Position numbers and translations under genes: made by a program. A DNA stretch of 64,000 nt from the NCBI RefSeq assembly GCF_900537075.1, contig NZ_UNRA01000006.1, forward strand, positions 163,430 to 227,429, given 5' to 3'. A model generated the notes under the pieces. That model was given only the letters and a program-made list of their open reading frames with translations, was not told where the DNA came from and searched no databases. This DNA is from Tropicibacter sp. Alg240-R139 (GTDB lineage Bacteria > Pseudomonadota > Alphaproteobacteria > Rhodobacterales > Rhodobacteraceae). This document shows, in pieces, positions 52,517 to 62,335 of this stretch (position 1 is its first letter; each line of letters begins with the position of its first letter).

Positions 52517-53413
52517 GTGCACGTGGCAGAGACCACCCAAGGCAATAAAACGGGTGCCGTATCCGAAGCTGATGACGCAGTGGGCGAGATCTATGATCGT
52601 CGCACGTTGACCTATGCAAATTCGTTTGACGATGTCTGGACGTCTACAGCGATCAAAACAATCGAGTGGCTGACGGGCAAAATTACGATCCTTCGTATGG
52701 TTAATCGATTCGAAAAACAGAACGAGAATTTCCGCGGGCAGAAGTTCTGGCGTGGTGCGCTGAACATCATGGGAATCGATTTGCGGACGCCGCAAGAGCA
52801 GTTGGCGAACATACCCGAAAGCGGGCCGGTGGTGGTGGTTGCCAATCATCCGCATGGCATGGTCGACGGGATGATACTGGCCGATCTGATTGGCAATGTG
52901 CGACAGGATTATCGCATCCTGACCCGCTCGGTCCTGACTGGGCTGGATGAGGCGGCGACGTCTTTCATGATCCCGGTGCCCTTTCCGCATGACCCGGATG
53001 CGCAGGCCAAGATGGTCGAGATGCGAGCCAAAGCGATGGGGCATCTGAAGGATGGCGGCGTTGTGGCGCTGTTCCCGTCGGGGGTGGTGATGTCATCGGA
53101 CACGCTGTTCGGCCCGGCGATCGAGCAGGAATGGAATGTTTTTACCGCCAAGATGATCCGTCGGTCTGGAGCAAAAGTCGTTCCGATCTTCTTTCCTGGC
53201 TGCAACTCGCGCTGGTATCTGATGGCCAATCGCGTTTCGGCAATCCTGCGTCAGGGGTTGTTGCTGCACGAGATCGTGCGGTCCTGCAACAAGCCGCAGG
53301 CACCAGTTGTCGGCGCACCTGTCTCGGACGAGGATATGGAGCTGCTTGAAAGCAATCCGCGCGGGTTCATGGCTTGGCTGCGCGAACACACGCTGAGCTT
53401 GGGAAAAAAGTAA
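52517..53413 (+). CDS. PlsC-like lysophospholipid acyltransferase
   Basis: A 298-residue protein with an acyltransferase block: VVVVANHPHGMVDGMILADL (catalytic His/Asp), GGVVALFPSGVVMSSDTLFG (substrate FPSG motif) and AKVVPIFFPGCNSRWYLMAN. It resembles the hemolysin-like branch of 1-acyl-glycerol-phosphate or ornithine-lipid acyltransferases. Start GTG 52517 or the in-frame GTG 52523. It lies 38 bp after HPr on the same strand and may be co-transcribed. Substrate uncertain. Confidence 0.85.
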   Translation: MHVAETTQGNKTGAVSEADDAVGEIYDRRTLTYANSFDDVWTSTAIKTIEWLTGKITILRMVNRFEKQNENFRGQKFWRGALNIMGIDLRTPQEQLANIPESGPVVVVANHPHGMVDGMILADLIGNVRQDYRILTRSVLTGLDEAATSFMIPVPFPHDPDAQAKMVEMRAKAMGHLKDGGVVALFPSGVVMSSDTLFGPAIEQEWNVFTAKMIRRSGAKVVPIFFPGCNSRWYLMANRVSAILRQGLLLHEIVRSCNKPQAPVVGAPVSDEDMELLESNPRGFMAWLREHTLSLGKK

Positions 53414-53425
53414 TCCCGATCGGCG

Positions 53426-54301
53426 TCAACGGGTCGGGATCGGAACCTCACCACGATAATCATAGAACCCGCGTTGGGTCTTGCGGCCCAGCCATCCGGC
53501 CTCGACATATTTGGTTAGCAGGGGGCAGGGGCGGTATTTGGTGTCTGCCAAACCTTCGTGCAGCACGTTCATGATCGCCAGGCAAGTATCCAGCCCGATG
53601 AAGTCCGCCAATTCGAGCGGCCCCATGGGGTGGTTTGCACCCAGTTTCATCGACTGGTCAATGGACTGCACATTCCCGACGCCTTCGTACAGCGTGTAAA
53701 CGGCTTCGTTGATCATAGGCATCAAGATGCGGTTTACGATGAAAGCGGGGAAATCTTCGGCGCTGGCGGCGGTCTTTCCAAGGCGATCCACGACGGCCTT
53801 GCATGCGGCAAAAGTGGGCTCGTCCGTGGCAATGCCGCGGATCAGTTCGACCAACTGCATAACCGGCACCGGGTTCATGAAATGAAAGCCCATGAATCGT
53901 TCAGGCCGGTCTGTACGGCTGGCCAGCCGAGTGATCGAGATTGATGATGTGTTCGAGGTCAGGATAGTATGCGGTAGCAAATGCGGCTGTAGTTCGTCAA
54001 AAATAGCCTGTTTGACGTTTTCGCGTTCGGTTGCAGCCTCGATCACCAAATCGGTTTGACCAATATCGGTAAGTTGCAACGTGGTCTGGATGCGGGCCAT
54101 CGCGGCCTCAACATCTTGATCCGAAATCTTCCCGCGTGAAGCTTGGCGGGACAGGTTGCCGTGAACGATGTTCAGGGCCGCATCTAATGCGTCCTGGCTG
54201 ATATCGCTCAGCAAGACATCATATCCGGACAGCGCCATGACGTGGGCAATGCCATTGCCCATTTGACCTGCTCCGACGATGCCGACCTTTTGGATGTTCA
54301 T
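53426..54301 (-). CDS. hbd: 3-hydroxybutyryl-CoA dehydrogenase
   Basis: A 291-residue enzyme: NAD-binding VGIVGAGQMGNGIAHVMALS, LVIEAATERENVKQAIFDEL, SNTSSISITRLASRTDRPER, the catalytic His in MGFHFMNPVPVMQLVELI, and FIVNRILMPMINEAVYTLYE. It oxidises/reduces 3-hydroxybutyryl-CoA in short-chain acyl-CoA and PHB metabolism. I chose ATG 54301; the 27 codons upstream in frame are non-family. Convergent with the acyltransferase, 12 bp away. Fits with the nearby etfAB genes. Confidence 0.94.
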   Translation of the reverse strand: MNIQKVGIVGAGQMGNGIAHVMALSGYDVLLSDISQDALDAALNIVHGNLSRQASRGKISDQDVEAAMARIQTTLQLTDIGQTDLVIEAATERENVKQAIFDELQPHLLPHTILTSNTSSISITRLASRTDRPERFMGFHFMNPVPVMQLVELIRGIATDEPTFAACKAVVDRLGKTAASAEDFPAFIVNRILMPMINEAVYTLYEGVGNVQSIDQSMKLGANHPMGPLELADFIGLDTCLAIMNVLHEGLADTKYRPCPLLTKYVEAGWLGRKTQRGFYDYRGEVPIPTR

Positions 54302-54467
54302 CTGCCATATGCCTTTGTTTCCGCGCTCAGGTGACCTTATGCGCAGCGCGGGGGCGGCGGCAAGGGGCGGGAGTTGGAACAAATTGCTTCAAATCCGCAC
54401 ATTAGGGGAATCGCAATGCTTGGGGTCGAAAACTGGCATCGGGTGACAAAACACTTTGGTGGGTGAC

Positions 54468-55289
54468 ATGAGTTATGAAGTGCAGGGCGTGCATACGCCC
54501 GACCATTTGACCTGTCGATATGGGGTATCAAAACTGCATTTTCGCGGGCCTAAACGGTCCCTGGAGGCGCCGTATGTGGCCTGTATCGGCGGAACCGAAA
54601 CCTATGGGAGGTTTGTACCGGATCCATTTCCGGCATTGTTAGAGCGACAGTTAAGTGGGGCGTGTGTCAACTTTGGGAGCATAAACAGCGGCTTGGATTC
54701 GGTTTTGAACGATCCAGAACTTATGCGGCTGGCACATAAAGCCGAAGCATGCATTGTGCAATTGCCCGGGGCGCAGAACCTGTCCAACCGGCTGTATCGA
54801 GTGCATCCACGCCGTAATGACCGGTTTCTTGAGGCATCTAATTTGCTAAAGGCGTTGTATGACGAGGTGGATTACACCGAGTTTAATTTCAATAAGCACT
54901 TGCTAGGGCGCTTGCTCGAAATCTCGCAAGGTCGGTTTGAAATCGTGTGCGAGGAATTGCGGCAGGCCTGGATGGCGCGGATGCGCTCTTTGGTTGAGGC
55001 GATTGATGGTCAGGTACTGCTGCTGTGGCTGCGCTATGCCCCGTCAGAGGATGGCGAAGCGCCCTTGGGAACGGAACCGTTGATGGTCACGCCGGACATG
55101 GTGGACAGTCTGCGGGGGGCCGTTGCGTCGGTGATCGAGCTTCCGGTCAAAATGGCCGGGGACTCAGAAGAGCTGGGTGATATGATCTTTGGCACTATGC
55201 AGGAACCTGCGGCAGAGCACATGATTGGGCCTGCGACGCATCAGATCATTGCCGATCGCGTGTATCGCGCATTGCGGGATCTGGACTAA
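54468..55289 (+). CDS. DUF6473-like protein of unknown function
   Basis: A 273-residue soluble protein: EAPYVACIGGTETYGRFVPD, VNFGSINSGLDSVLNDPELM, CIVQLPGAQNLSNRLYRVHP, VLLLWLRYAPSEDG. The early GGTETYG and later VQLPG parts suggest a nucleotide-sugar or hydrolase-like fold, but I only recall it as a roseobacter domain of unknown function. Start ATG 54468 with GGTGGGTGA upstream. It ends in a strong terminator shared with etfA. Confidence 0.65.
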   Translation: MSYEVQGVHTPDHLTCRYGVSKLHFRGPKRSLEAPYVACIGGTETYGRFVPDPFPALLERQLSGACVNFGSINSGLDSVLNDPELMRLAHKAEACIVQLPGAQNLSNRLYRVHPRRNDRFLEASNLLKALYDEVDYTEFNFNKHLLGRLLEISQGRFEIVCEELRQAWMARMRSLVEAIDGQVLLLWLRYAPSEDGEAPLGTEPLMVTPDMVDSLRGAVASVIELPVKMAGDSEELGDMIFGTMQEPAAEHMIGPATHQIIADRVYRALRDLD

Positions 55290-55293
55290 CGAG

Positions 55294-55321
55294 AAAGGCC
55301 CGCCAGATATGACGGGCCTTT
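55294..55321. terminator. Bidirectional terminator between the DUF6473-like gene and etfA
   Basis: AAAGGCCCG (55294-55302) pairs with CGGGCCTTT (55313-55321), 10-nt loop. It serves two convergent genes. Confidence 0.85.
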
Positions 55322-55345
55322 CCAATTCATGTCTGCGCTGTTGGC

Positions 55346-56275
55346 TTAGCCGAGTTTCTCAGTCAGCTCGGGCACAGCGGCGAACAGGTCGGCAACCAGA
55401 CCGAAATCAGCAACCTGGAAGATCGGTGCTTCTTCGTCTTTGTTGATTGCGACGATGATTTTCGAATCTTTCATTCCGGCCAAGTGCTGGATCGCGCCCG
55501 AGATGCCGACAGCGACATACAGCTCAGGTGCAACAACCTTACCGGTCTGACCAACCTGCCAGTCATTCGGGGCATAGCCCGAATCGACCGCAGCGCGCGA
55601 TGCGCCAACCGCAGCGCCCAGCTTGTCTGCCAGACCTTCGATCAGTTTGAAGTCTTCCTCAGAGCCGACGCCACGGCCGCCCGACACAACAACGCCAGCA
55701 GACGTCAGTTCGGGGCGGTCGCTTGCGGCAACCTTGTCTTCGACCCAGCTCGACAGACCCGGATCAGCAGCTGCCGACACGGTTTCAACCGAGGCCGAAC
55801 CGCCTTCGCCAGCGGCGTCAAAGGTCGACGTACGGAAGGTGATGACCTTCTTGGCGTCCGACGATTTGACGGTCTGCATGGCGTTGCCGGCATAGATTGG
55901 GCGAACAAAGGTCGAACCATCAACCACTTCGGTCGCGTCCGAGATCACCATCACGTCCAGCAAAGCTGCGACGCGGGGCATCACATTCTTGGCGTCGGTG
56001 GTGGCCGGTGCAACGATGTGCTCGTAATCGCCAGCCAGCGACACGATCAGCGCCGCAGTCGATTCCGCCAGGCGGTGGCCCAGGGTTTCGTCTTCGGCGA
56101 CCAGAACGCGTGCCACACCGTCGATCTTGGCGGCGGCTTCGCCGGCTGCGGCGGCGGAGCCACCAGCGGCCAGAACGGTCACGTCACCCAGAGTTTTTGC
56201 GGCGGTGACAGCCTTAGCGGTGGCGTCTAGCGCCAGTTCACCATTGTTTACTTCGGCGAGAAGAAGAACAGCCAT
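55346..56275 (-). CDS. etfA: Electron transfer flavoprotein alpha subunit
   Basis: A 309-residue protein with the C-terminal FAD domain [60 protein letters not shown] and [20 protein letters not shown]. With EtfB it passes electrons from acyl-CoA dehydrogenases (for example Mcd in this window) to ETF-quinone oxidoreductase. Its start overlaps the etfB stop by 1 bp. Confidence 0.97.
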   Translation of the reverse strand: MAVLLLAEVNNGELALDATAKAVTAAKTLGDVTVLAAGGSAAAAGEAAAKIDGVARVLVAEDETLGHRLAESTAALIVSLAGDYEHIVAPATTDAKNVMPRVAALLDVMVISDATEVVDGSTFVRPIYAGNAMQTVKSSDAKKVITFRTSTFDAAGEGGSASVETVSAAADPGLSSWVEDKVAASDRPELTSAGVVVSGGRGVGSEEDFKLIEGLADKLGAAVGASRAAVDSGYAPNDWQVGQTGKVVAPELYVAVGISGAIQHLAGMKDSKIIVAINKDEEAPIFQVADFGLVADLFAAVPELTEKLG

Positions 56276-57033
56276 TACACAGCCCCCGCTTCTTTGAGTT
56301 TCTCGACCAGCTCGTCAACCGAACCAACCACGATGCCTGCGGCACGTGCGGGCGGCTCTTCGGTTTTGACGATTTCCAGACGCGGAGTAACGTCGACGCC
56401 ATAGTCAGCGGCAGTCTTGGTATCCAGCGGCTTTTTCTTGGCCTTCATAATGTTGGGCAGCGACGCGTAACGCGGCTCGTTCAGGCGCAGGTCAACGGTG
56501 ATGATGGCGGGCATCTTCACGTTGATGGTCTGCAGGCCGCCGTCGACCTCGCGGGTCACCTTGGCGGTGTCGCCGTCGATGTCCAGCTCGGATGCGAACG
56601 TGCCTTGCGACCAGCCCAGCAGGGCTGACAGCATCTGACCGGTGGCGTTCATATCGTTGTCGATGGCCTGCTTGCCGGCCAGAACAACGCCGGGCTGCTC
56701 TTCTTCGACAACTTTTGCCAGGATCTTGGCGACGGCCAGCGGTTCGATGTCGGTGTGAACATCATCAGCTGCTTCGACCAGAATCGCGCGGTCAGCACCC
56801 ATGGCGAGTGCGGTGCGCAGGGTTTCCTGGGCTTTCGCGACGCCGATCGACACAACGACAATCTCGTCGGCCTTACCGGCTTCTTTCAGGCGGATCGCCT
56901 CTTCCACTGCAATCTCGTCGAAGGGGTTCATCGACATTTTTACATTGGCGAGATCGACACCGCTTCCGTCCGCGTTCACACGGACTTTTACGTTGTAGTC
57001 AATCACGCGCTTGACAGGCACAAGTACCTTCAT
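56275..57033 (-). CDS. etfB: Electron transfer flavoprotein beta subunit
   Basis: A 252-residue Etf[81 protein letters not shown] and the C-terminal [20 protein letters not shown] signature, including the recognition loop. AGGAGCAA precedes the ATG. First gene of the etfBA operon; the 240 bp before it hold no other gene. Confidence 0.97.
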   Translation of the reverse strand: MKVLVPVKRVIDYNVKVRVNADGSGVDLANVKMSMNPFDEIAVEEAIRLKEAGKADEIVVVSIGVAKAQETLRTALAMGADRAILVEAADDVHTDIEPLAVAKILAKVVEEEQPGVVLAGKQAIDNDMNATGQMLSALLGWSQGTFASELDIDGDTAKVTREVDGGLQTINVKMPAIITVDLRLNEPRYASLPNIMKAKKKPLDTKTAADYGVDVTPRLEIVKTEEPPARAAGIVVGSVDELVEKLKEAGAV

Positions 57034-57273
57034 TTTTGCGTTTGCTCCTTACAAAAACGGCAAGCCGCAATGCGACTCCACCAATGCTCTCACGGGCTAG
57101 ATAGCGCCTTGGGTCACATCACAACAGGGCAAAATCGTCACGTCAGCCTTTATCGACGTCGCGTTTCGTCATTTCGTGAGCGCTAAACGCAAGAAAATTT
57201 CGCCCATGTGCGCCTGTAGCCTGAATCGCCAGGTCAGGTGCAGGGCCAATTTGTCGCAACGGAAATGCAGGTT

Positions 57274-57846
57274 TTAGCGGTTTGCCCCAGGAATCCAGAG
57301 CACGTCGTCCTTGCCGCCATTGTTGGCAACACGGGCTGCAACAAAAAGCCAATCGCTGAGTCGGTTGAGGTATTTGATCACCGAAGGGTTCACTAGCTCA
57401 TGAGCGCCCAACTCTACTGCCAGCCGCTCAGCACGGCGTGCCACGGTGCGACAGACGTGCAGATGTGCGGCCAAAGCAGAACCACCTGGCAGAATAAAAC
57501 TGCGCAGCGGGTCCAGCGCGTCGTTCATGACGTCAATCTCGGCCTCAAGGCGGTCAATCTGTTCCGGGGTGACACGCAAGGGTGGGTATTCAGCCTCGGC
57601 GTCTTTGGCCATGTCGGGGCGGCAGAGGTCGGCACCCAGATCGAACAGGTCATTCTGAATGCGCGAGAGGGCGGCATCCACGTCCCCTTGGGCGGCTAGC
57701 CGGGCAACGCCGACAAAGGAATTGAGCTCGTCCGTGGTGCCATAGGCCGTCACACGGTCCGAGTACTTGGCGACGCGGTCGCCATTGCCAAGCGCCGTGT
57801 CGCCCTTGTCACCGGTACGGGTGTAGATCTTGTTGAGAACGACCAT
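57274..57846 (-). CDS. Cob(I)yrinic acid a,c-diamide adenosyltransferase, PduO type
   Basis: A 190-residue four-helix-bundle enzyme with TRTGDKGDTALGNGDRVAKYS (in two parts), YGTTDELNSFVGVARLAAQG, FILPGGSALAAHLHVCRTVA, RRAERLAVELG and YLNRLSDWLFVAARVANNGG. It adds the adenosyl group to cob(I)alamin, feeding B12 enzymes such as those of the ethylmalonyl-CoA pathway. It lies directly upstream (transcriptionally) of nothing else on this strand and starts just after the twin-TM gene. Confidence 0.95.
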   Translation of the reverse strand: MVVLNKIYTRTGDKGDTALGNGDRVAKYSDRVTAYGTTDELNSFVGVARLAAQGDVDAALSRIQNDLFDLGADLCRPDMAKDAEAEYPPLRVTPEQIDRLEAEIDVMNDALDPLRSFILPGGSALAAHLHVCRTVARRAERLAVELGAHELVNPSVIKYLNRLSDWLFVAARVANNGGKDDVLWIPGANR

Positions 57847-58053
57847 TTACTGGCCTCCTTGTCCGCGCAGATAGACGTAAAGAACGATCAGAACCACGGC
57901 GATGGCCTGAAACAGGATGCGCAGGCGCATCATCTTGTTGGCGTATTTGGCGTTGAACTTGCCGCCTGCGCCGAACCCTCCGATGCCGATGGCGAGAACC
58001 AGCACGACGGCAAACATGGCCCCGAGCATGATGACAAAAACCAGGTTTTCCAT
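57847..58053 (-). CDS. Twin-transmembrane protein (HIG1-like)
   Basis: A 68-residue protein with two membrane segments: FVIMLGAMFAVVLVLAIGIG and RILFQAIAVVLIVLYVYLRG, joined by FGAGGKFNAKYANKMMRLR, the loop typical of HIG1/hypoxia-induced-type proteins, which bind cytochrome oxidase in related bacteria. It abuts the adenosyltransferase start, so they are co-transcribed. Confidence 0.85.
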   Translation of the reverse strand: MENLVFVIMLGAMFAVVLVLAIGIGGFGAGGKFNAKYANKMMRLRILFQAIAVVLIVLYVYLRGQGGQ

Positions 58054-58133
58054 GAATGGCCTCGCAGAGGGTTAAGGGTCCGATGCCGCTCATCTAGCGG
58101 CGGTTCATGCAAAAGCGAACAGGTTTTTTTGTC

Positions 58134-58964
58134 TCACAGGCGCGTCAAGATGCGGTCAGTTGCCCGTGTCGACAGAATTCGGCGCAGGAAACCGCCGATG
58201 TAAGTTGGTGTTGTGACGTAGTATCGCGGACGCGGACGGGCGGCGGTGGCGGCATGCACAAGGCGCTTGGTCACGTAAGAGGGCGGTAATTCGAACGTAT
58301 CGGGGCGACCTGAACTGCTGTAGAGGCGTTTGAGCAGGGAACTTTCGTATTTGTCCCGCAGTGCCGAGTTTTCCCAGTCTATGAATCTCTCGAAAATTGG
58401 GACTGCATTTTCACGCAGCTTGGACGTGATAGGGCCAGGTTCGATCAACGACACTTCGATCCCTGAGCCATGCAGTTCCAGTCGCATGGTATCTGTCAGC
58501 CCTTCAAGCGCATACTTTGTTGCGACGTAAGCACCACGCCAGGGAAAAGCGACAAGCCCAAGGATGGAAGAACATTGGATAATCCGCCCATGTCCTTGCT
58601 TTCGCATCACTGGGATGGCTTGACGGGTCAGCTCGTGCCAGCCAAAGAAATTGGTCTCAAAGATTTCACGCAAACCATCTGTCGGGATGTCCTCGACCGC
58701 GCCGGGAAACCCGTGCGCGCCGTTGTTGAACAGAACGTCCAACGTTCCCCCAGTAGCCTCTAGAACATCTTGCAGGCCGGCGGTAATGGATTCTGTGTTG
58801 GTGTAATCTATCGGGGGACTGTCAAAGCCTTCCGCGCGGAGCCGGTCGCAGTCCGCCTGTTTGCGGCAGGAAGCAAAGACGCGCCACCCTTGGTCGCGCA
58901 TGCCCAAGGCTGCGTCGTAACCGATACCGGATGAGCAGCCTGTAATCAGGATGGTTTTTTGCAT
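58134..58964 (-). CDS. SDR-family short-chain dehydrogenase
   Basis: A 276-residue classical SDR: ILITGCSSGIGYDAALGMRD (cofactor motif TGxxxGIG), LDVLFNNGAHGFPGAVEDIP (NNxG), QCSSILGLVAFPWRGAYVAT and catalytic YxxxK in YVATKYALEGL. A longer C-terminus (RPRPRYYVTTPTYIGGFLRR) is as in the SDR group acting on lipids or aldehydes. Substrate unknown. Single gene, 80 bp upstream of the twin-TM gene. Confidence 0.92.
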   Translation of the reverse strand: MQKTILITGCSSGIGYDAALGMRDQGWRVFASCRKQADCDRLRAEGFDSPPIDYTNTESITAGLQDVLEATGGTLDVLFNNGAHGFPGAVEDIPTDGLREIFETNFFGWHELTRQAIPVMRKQGHGRIIQCSSILGLVAFPWRGAYVATKYALEGLTDTMRLELHGSGIEVSLIEPGPITSKLRENAVPIFERFIDWENSALRDKYESSLLKRLYSSSGRPDTFELPPSYVTKRLVHAATAARPRPRYYVTTPTYIGGFLRRILSTRATDRILTRL

Positions 58965-59033
58965 GTCGTCCCTCGCCTGCGGTTTGGTCGCAGCTATGCC
59001 GATTGTAGATGACGAATCAATGGAGGGTACAGA

Positions 59034-59672
59034 TCAGGGGGCTTTTTTGCTGACAAGTGACGCGGCGATCCAGCCTGTGTGCTGTTCAGGTAGAATTCGC
59101 AGCCGCAGCCAACCGGTGCCGGATTCGCCCAGAACTTCGACTTTGTGGCCGATATTCAGGCGGCCAACGACTGGGTAAATGGTGCCGGGGCCATCGCGCA
59201 TGTTCACACGGGTGCCCAGAACCTCGCGAATGTCAGCCTTGGGAATAACTGGTGCAGCCACTTGGGGCGCTTCAGTCGCAACAATTTCGGTGTTCGGTTG
59301 GAAAGAAACTGCGCCTTGTTCGAGAGAGGCAAGGGTAAAGGTCGCGCCCGGATTTTGTTCCAGAGCGTTCAGGCCGCCCTGCAATCCTGTTGAGATCCGC
59401 CCAAGCCGAATGGCTGCTTCTTCGGCGGTCAATTCGGGTTTCACCGGGGACTCAGGGGCCGCAACCTTGGCGCTGCGTGGCGTCAGCACGGGTTTGGCAA
59501 CCAAAGCAACCGCGGTCACCGGCTCGGCAATGGGTTTTGTTTTGGGGGCTGGTGTATAGGCCACTTTTTCGGATTCGGCCGAGCGGACACCGCGTGGCTC
59601 AAATTCGGCGCCTCCGCTCAGCTCGTAAAATGCAAAGCCCAAAAAGGCGAAAGAAATCAAAACAAAGCGCAT
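59034..59672 (-). CDS. SH3-domain exported protein
   Basis: A 212-residue protein: N-terminal anchor or signal (MRFVLISFAFLGFAFYELSG), a long Pro/Ala/Lys-rich linker (PAPKTKPIAEPVTAVALVAK), and a C-terminal bacterial SH3 domain (GTRVNMRDGPGTIYPVVGRL, GWLRLRILPEQHTGWIAAS). It probably sits in the periplasm binding peptidoglycan. Divergent from parC, 210 bp apart. Confidence 0.87.
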   Translation of the reverse strand: MRFVLISFAFLGFAFYELSGGAEFEPRGVRSAESEKVAYTPAPKTKPIAEPVTAVALVAKPVLTPRSAKVAAPESPVKPELTAEEAAIRLGRISTGLQGGLNALEQNPGATFTLASLEQGAVSFQPNTEIVATEAPQVAAPVIPKADIREVLGTRVNMRDGPGTIYPVVGRLNIGHKVEVLGESGTGWLRLRILPEQHTGWIAASLVSKKAP

Positions 59673-59882
59673 GGCGCGCCTCCCCCCACAGGCAAAAGGT
59701 CAAACAATAGCAGAAATCGACAGCAGACTTATCGATACAGATTACCATATCGTGGGCAAAGAGTCGAAATCCGGGGGAAGGAGGTGCGTTTCCTCCCCCT
59801 GTGGCGCATTTGCCGAGTTGTCCCCAGCAAAATCGCCCTTGCTTGCTTTACCCGCGCCCGCAGGCGGCGTATCACATCATCT

Positions 59883-62234
59883 ATGACGGATACTATCGAC
59901 GACCCCAACATGAAGTCCCCACAAGGCGCCGGAGAAGTTGCCGAGCCGCTACGCCGCGCAATTGGTGAGCGTTATCTGACCTATGCGCTGAGCACGATCA
60001 TGCACCGCGCTTTGCCAGATGCACGCGACGGCCTGAAACCGGTTCACCGGCGAATCCTTTATGCGATGAACAGGCTGCGGCTGGCGTCGAACGGCAAATT
60101 TCTGAAGTCCGCCAAGATATCGGGTGACACGATGGGGGACTTCCACCCCCACGGGGACGCTGCGATCTATGACGCGATGGCGCGTTTGGCGCAGGACTTT
60201 AACGTACGTTACCCGCTGGTCGACGGGCAGGGTAATTTCGGCAACATCGACGGCGACAACCCGGCGGCCAGCCGATACACCGAGGCGCGGATGACCTTTG
60301 TGGCCGAGGCACTGTTGCGGGGGCTGGACGAAGACGCCGTTGATTTTCGCGACAATTACGATGGGCGCCTGACCGAGCCGGTTGTTCTGCCTGCCGAATT
60401 TCCGAACCTGCTGGCCAATGGATCCAGTGGTATCGCGGTCGGTATGGCGACCAACATTCCGCCCCACAACATCGCCGAGCTTTGCGATGCCTGCCTGCAC
60501 ATGATCAAGGTGCCGGATGTGCGCGACGACACGCTGCTGAACTATGTGCCGGGGCCGGATTTCCCCACCGGGGGCGTCATCGTGGAACCGCAAGAGGACA
60601 TCGCCAAGGCCTATCGCACCGGTCGGGGTGGTTTCCGCCTGCGGTGCAAGTATGAGGTCGAGGATCTGGGTCGGGGTCAGTGGCAGATTGTTGTCACTGA
60701 GATTCCTTATCAGGTGCAGAAATCCAAGCTGATCGAAAAGATCGCCGAGTTGATCCAGACCAAGAAGATTCCGATTCTCGCGGACGTGCGCGACGAATCC
60801 GCTGACGACGTTCGTGTCGTGCTGGAGCCGCGTTCGAAAAACGTCGATCCGGACGTATTGATGAACATGCTCTACCGCAACTCGGACCTAGAAGTGCGGT
60901 TTAGCCTGAACATGAACGTACTGATCGACGGTGTGACGCCCAAGGTCTGCTCGCTCAAAGAGGTGCTGCGCGCTTTCCTTGATCACAAGCAAGACGTGCT
61001 GCTGCGCCGCTCGCGCCATCGGATGGCCAAGATCGACCACCGGTTGGAGGTGCTCGAAGGGTTCATTGTCGCCTTCCTCAATCTGGACCGCGTGATCGAC
61101 ATCATCCGCTATGACGAGGATCCCAAGGTCGCTCTGATGCGCGAGGACTGGGGCATCAAGCATGTCCGCGCCATGGACGAGGCCAGCTATGTCTCGCCCC
61201 TGCCGGGTGAGGGCGAGCTGTCCGAGGTACAAGTCGACGCAATTCTGAACATGCGTCTGCGCAGCCTGCGCCGTCTCGAAGAGATGGAACTGGTGCGCGA
61301 ACGCGATGCACTGATGGAAGAGCGCGCGAACCTTGAGGATTTGATCGCCGATCCGGTTCTGCAATGGGCTAAGATTTCCGAGCAGTTGAAAGAGACAAAG
61401 AAAACCTTTGGCAAAGACTATGAGGGCGGTGCGCGCCGGTCTGTCTTTGCCGAGGCGGGCGCCATCGAAGAGGTGCCGCTTGAGGCGATGATCGACCGCG
61501 AGCCGATCACTGTGGTCTGCTCGCAGATGGGCTGGATTCGGGCGATGACGGGTCACATTGATCTGAAGCGCGAGTTGAAGTTCAAGGACGGCGATGGGCC
61601 GCGGTTCATCTTCCACGCTGAGACGACCGACCGACTGCTCGTGTTTGGCACCAATGGACGCTTTTACACAATCAGTGCTGCGAACCTGCCAGGTGGTCGC
61701 GGCATGGGCGAGCCGCTACGCCTGATGGTCGATCTGCCCAACGAGGCCGAGATCGTAGACATCCTGATCCATAAACCCGAACGCAAACTTCTGCTGGCGT
61801 CCAATACGGGCAACGGTTTCGTGGTGCCTGAGACAGATGTGGTGGCGCAGACCCGAACCGGGAAACAAGTGTTGAACGTCAAAGGTGACGACGAACGTGC
61901 GATGATCTGCAAGCCAATCGACGGCGATCATGTGGCCGTCGTGTCGCAGAACGGCAAGCTATTGGTTTTCCCAACCGCCGAGCTGCCTGAGATGGGACGT
62001 GGCAAGGGCGTGCGTTTGCAAAAGTACAACATGGCGCGGGGCAAGCAGGGTGCGTTGGAGTTGGACGGCGGCTTGTCGGATATTACAACGTTCAACTGGG
62101 ACGATGGGCTCAGTTGGCCAATGGGGGGCGACAAGACCCGGCACGAGACGGACATGTCTCAATGGCTTGCCAAACGCGCTGGCGTCGGCAAGCGCCCGCC
62201 CTACGGCTTCCCACGCAGCTACAAGTTTTCGTGA
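59883..62234 (+). CDS. parC: DNA topoisomerase IV subunit A
   Basis: A 783-residue type IIA topoisomerase A subunit: YLTYALSTIMHRALPDARDG, GDTMGDFHPHGDAAIYDAMA, the active-site Tyr in AASRYTEARMTFVAE, and FPNLLANGSSGIAVGMATNI, then a beta-pinwheel C-terminal domain shorter than in GyrA and without the GyrA box, which supports ParC. It decatenates chromosomes. ATG 59883 begins MTDTIDD; the frame extends upstream without family similarity. Confidence 0.95.
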   Translation: MTDTIDDPNMKSPQGAGEVAEPLRRAIGERYLTYALSTIMHRALPDARDGLKPVHRRILYAMNRLRLASNGKFLKSAKISGDTMGDFHPHGDAAIYDAMARLAQDFNVRYPLVDGQGNFGNIDGDNPAASRYTEARMTFVAEALLRGLDEDAVDFRDNYDGRLTEPVVLPAEFPNLLANGSSGIAVGMATNIPPHNIAELCDACLHMIKVPDVRDDTLLNYVPGPDFPTGGVIVEPQEDIAKAYRTGRGGFRLRCKYEVEDLGRGQWQIVVTEIPYQVQKSKLIEKIAELIQTKKIPILADVRDESADDVRVVLEPRSKNVDPDVLMNMLYRNSDLEVRFSLNMNVLIDGVTPKVCSLKEVLRAFLDHKQDVLLRRSRHRMAKIDHRLEVLEGFIVAFLNLDRVIDIIRYDEDPKVALMREDWGIKHVRAMDEASYVSPLPGEGELSEVQVDAILNMRLRSLRRLEEMELVRERDALMEERANLEDLIADPVLQWAKISEQLKETKKTFGKDYEGGARRSVFAEAGAIEEVPLEAMIDREPITVVCSQMGWIRAMTGHIDLKRELKFKDGDGPRFIFHAETTDRLLVFGTNGRFYTISAANLPGGRGMGEPLRLMVDLPNEAEIVDILIHKPERKLLLASNTGNGFVVPETDVVAQTRTGKQVLNVKGDDERAMICKPIDGDHVAVVSQNGKLLVFPTAELPEMGRGKGVRLQKYNMARGKQGALELDGGLSDITTFNWDDGLSWPMGGDKTRHETDMSQWLAKRAGVGKRPPYGFPRSYKFS

Positions 62235-62335
62235 CGTTTTTGGTGCGGGTGACAGGAAATGTGCCGATGCAGCTTGGCATTGGCGATTGTGCTGCGATAC
62301 ACCGTCCCAAACATAGGCATATCGAGACCTGATCC

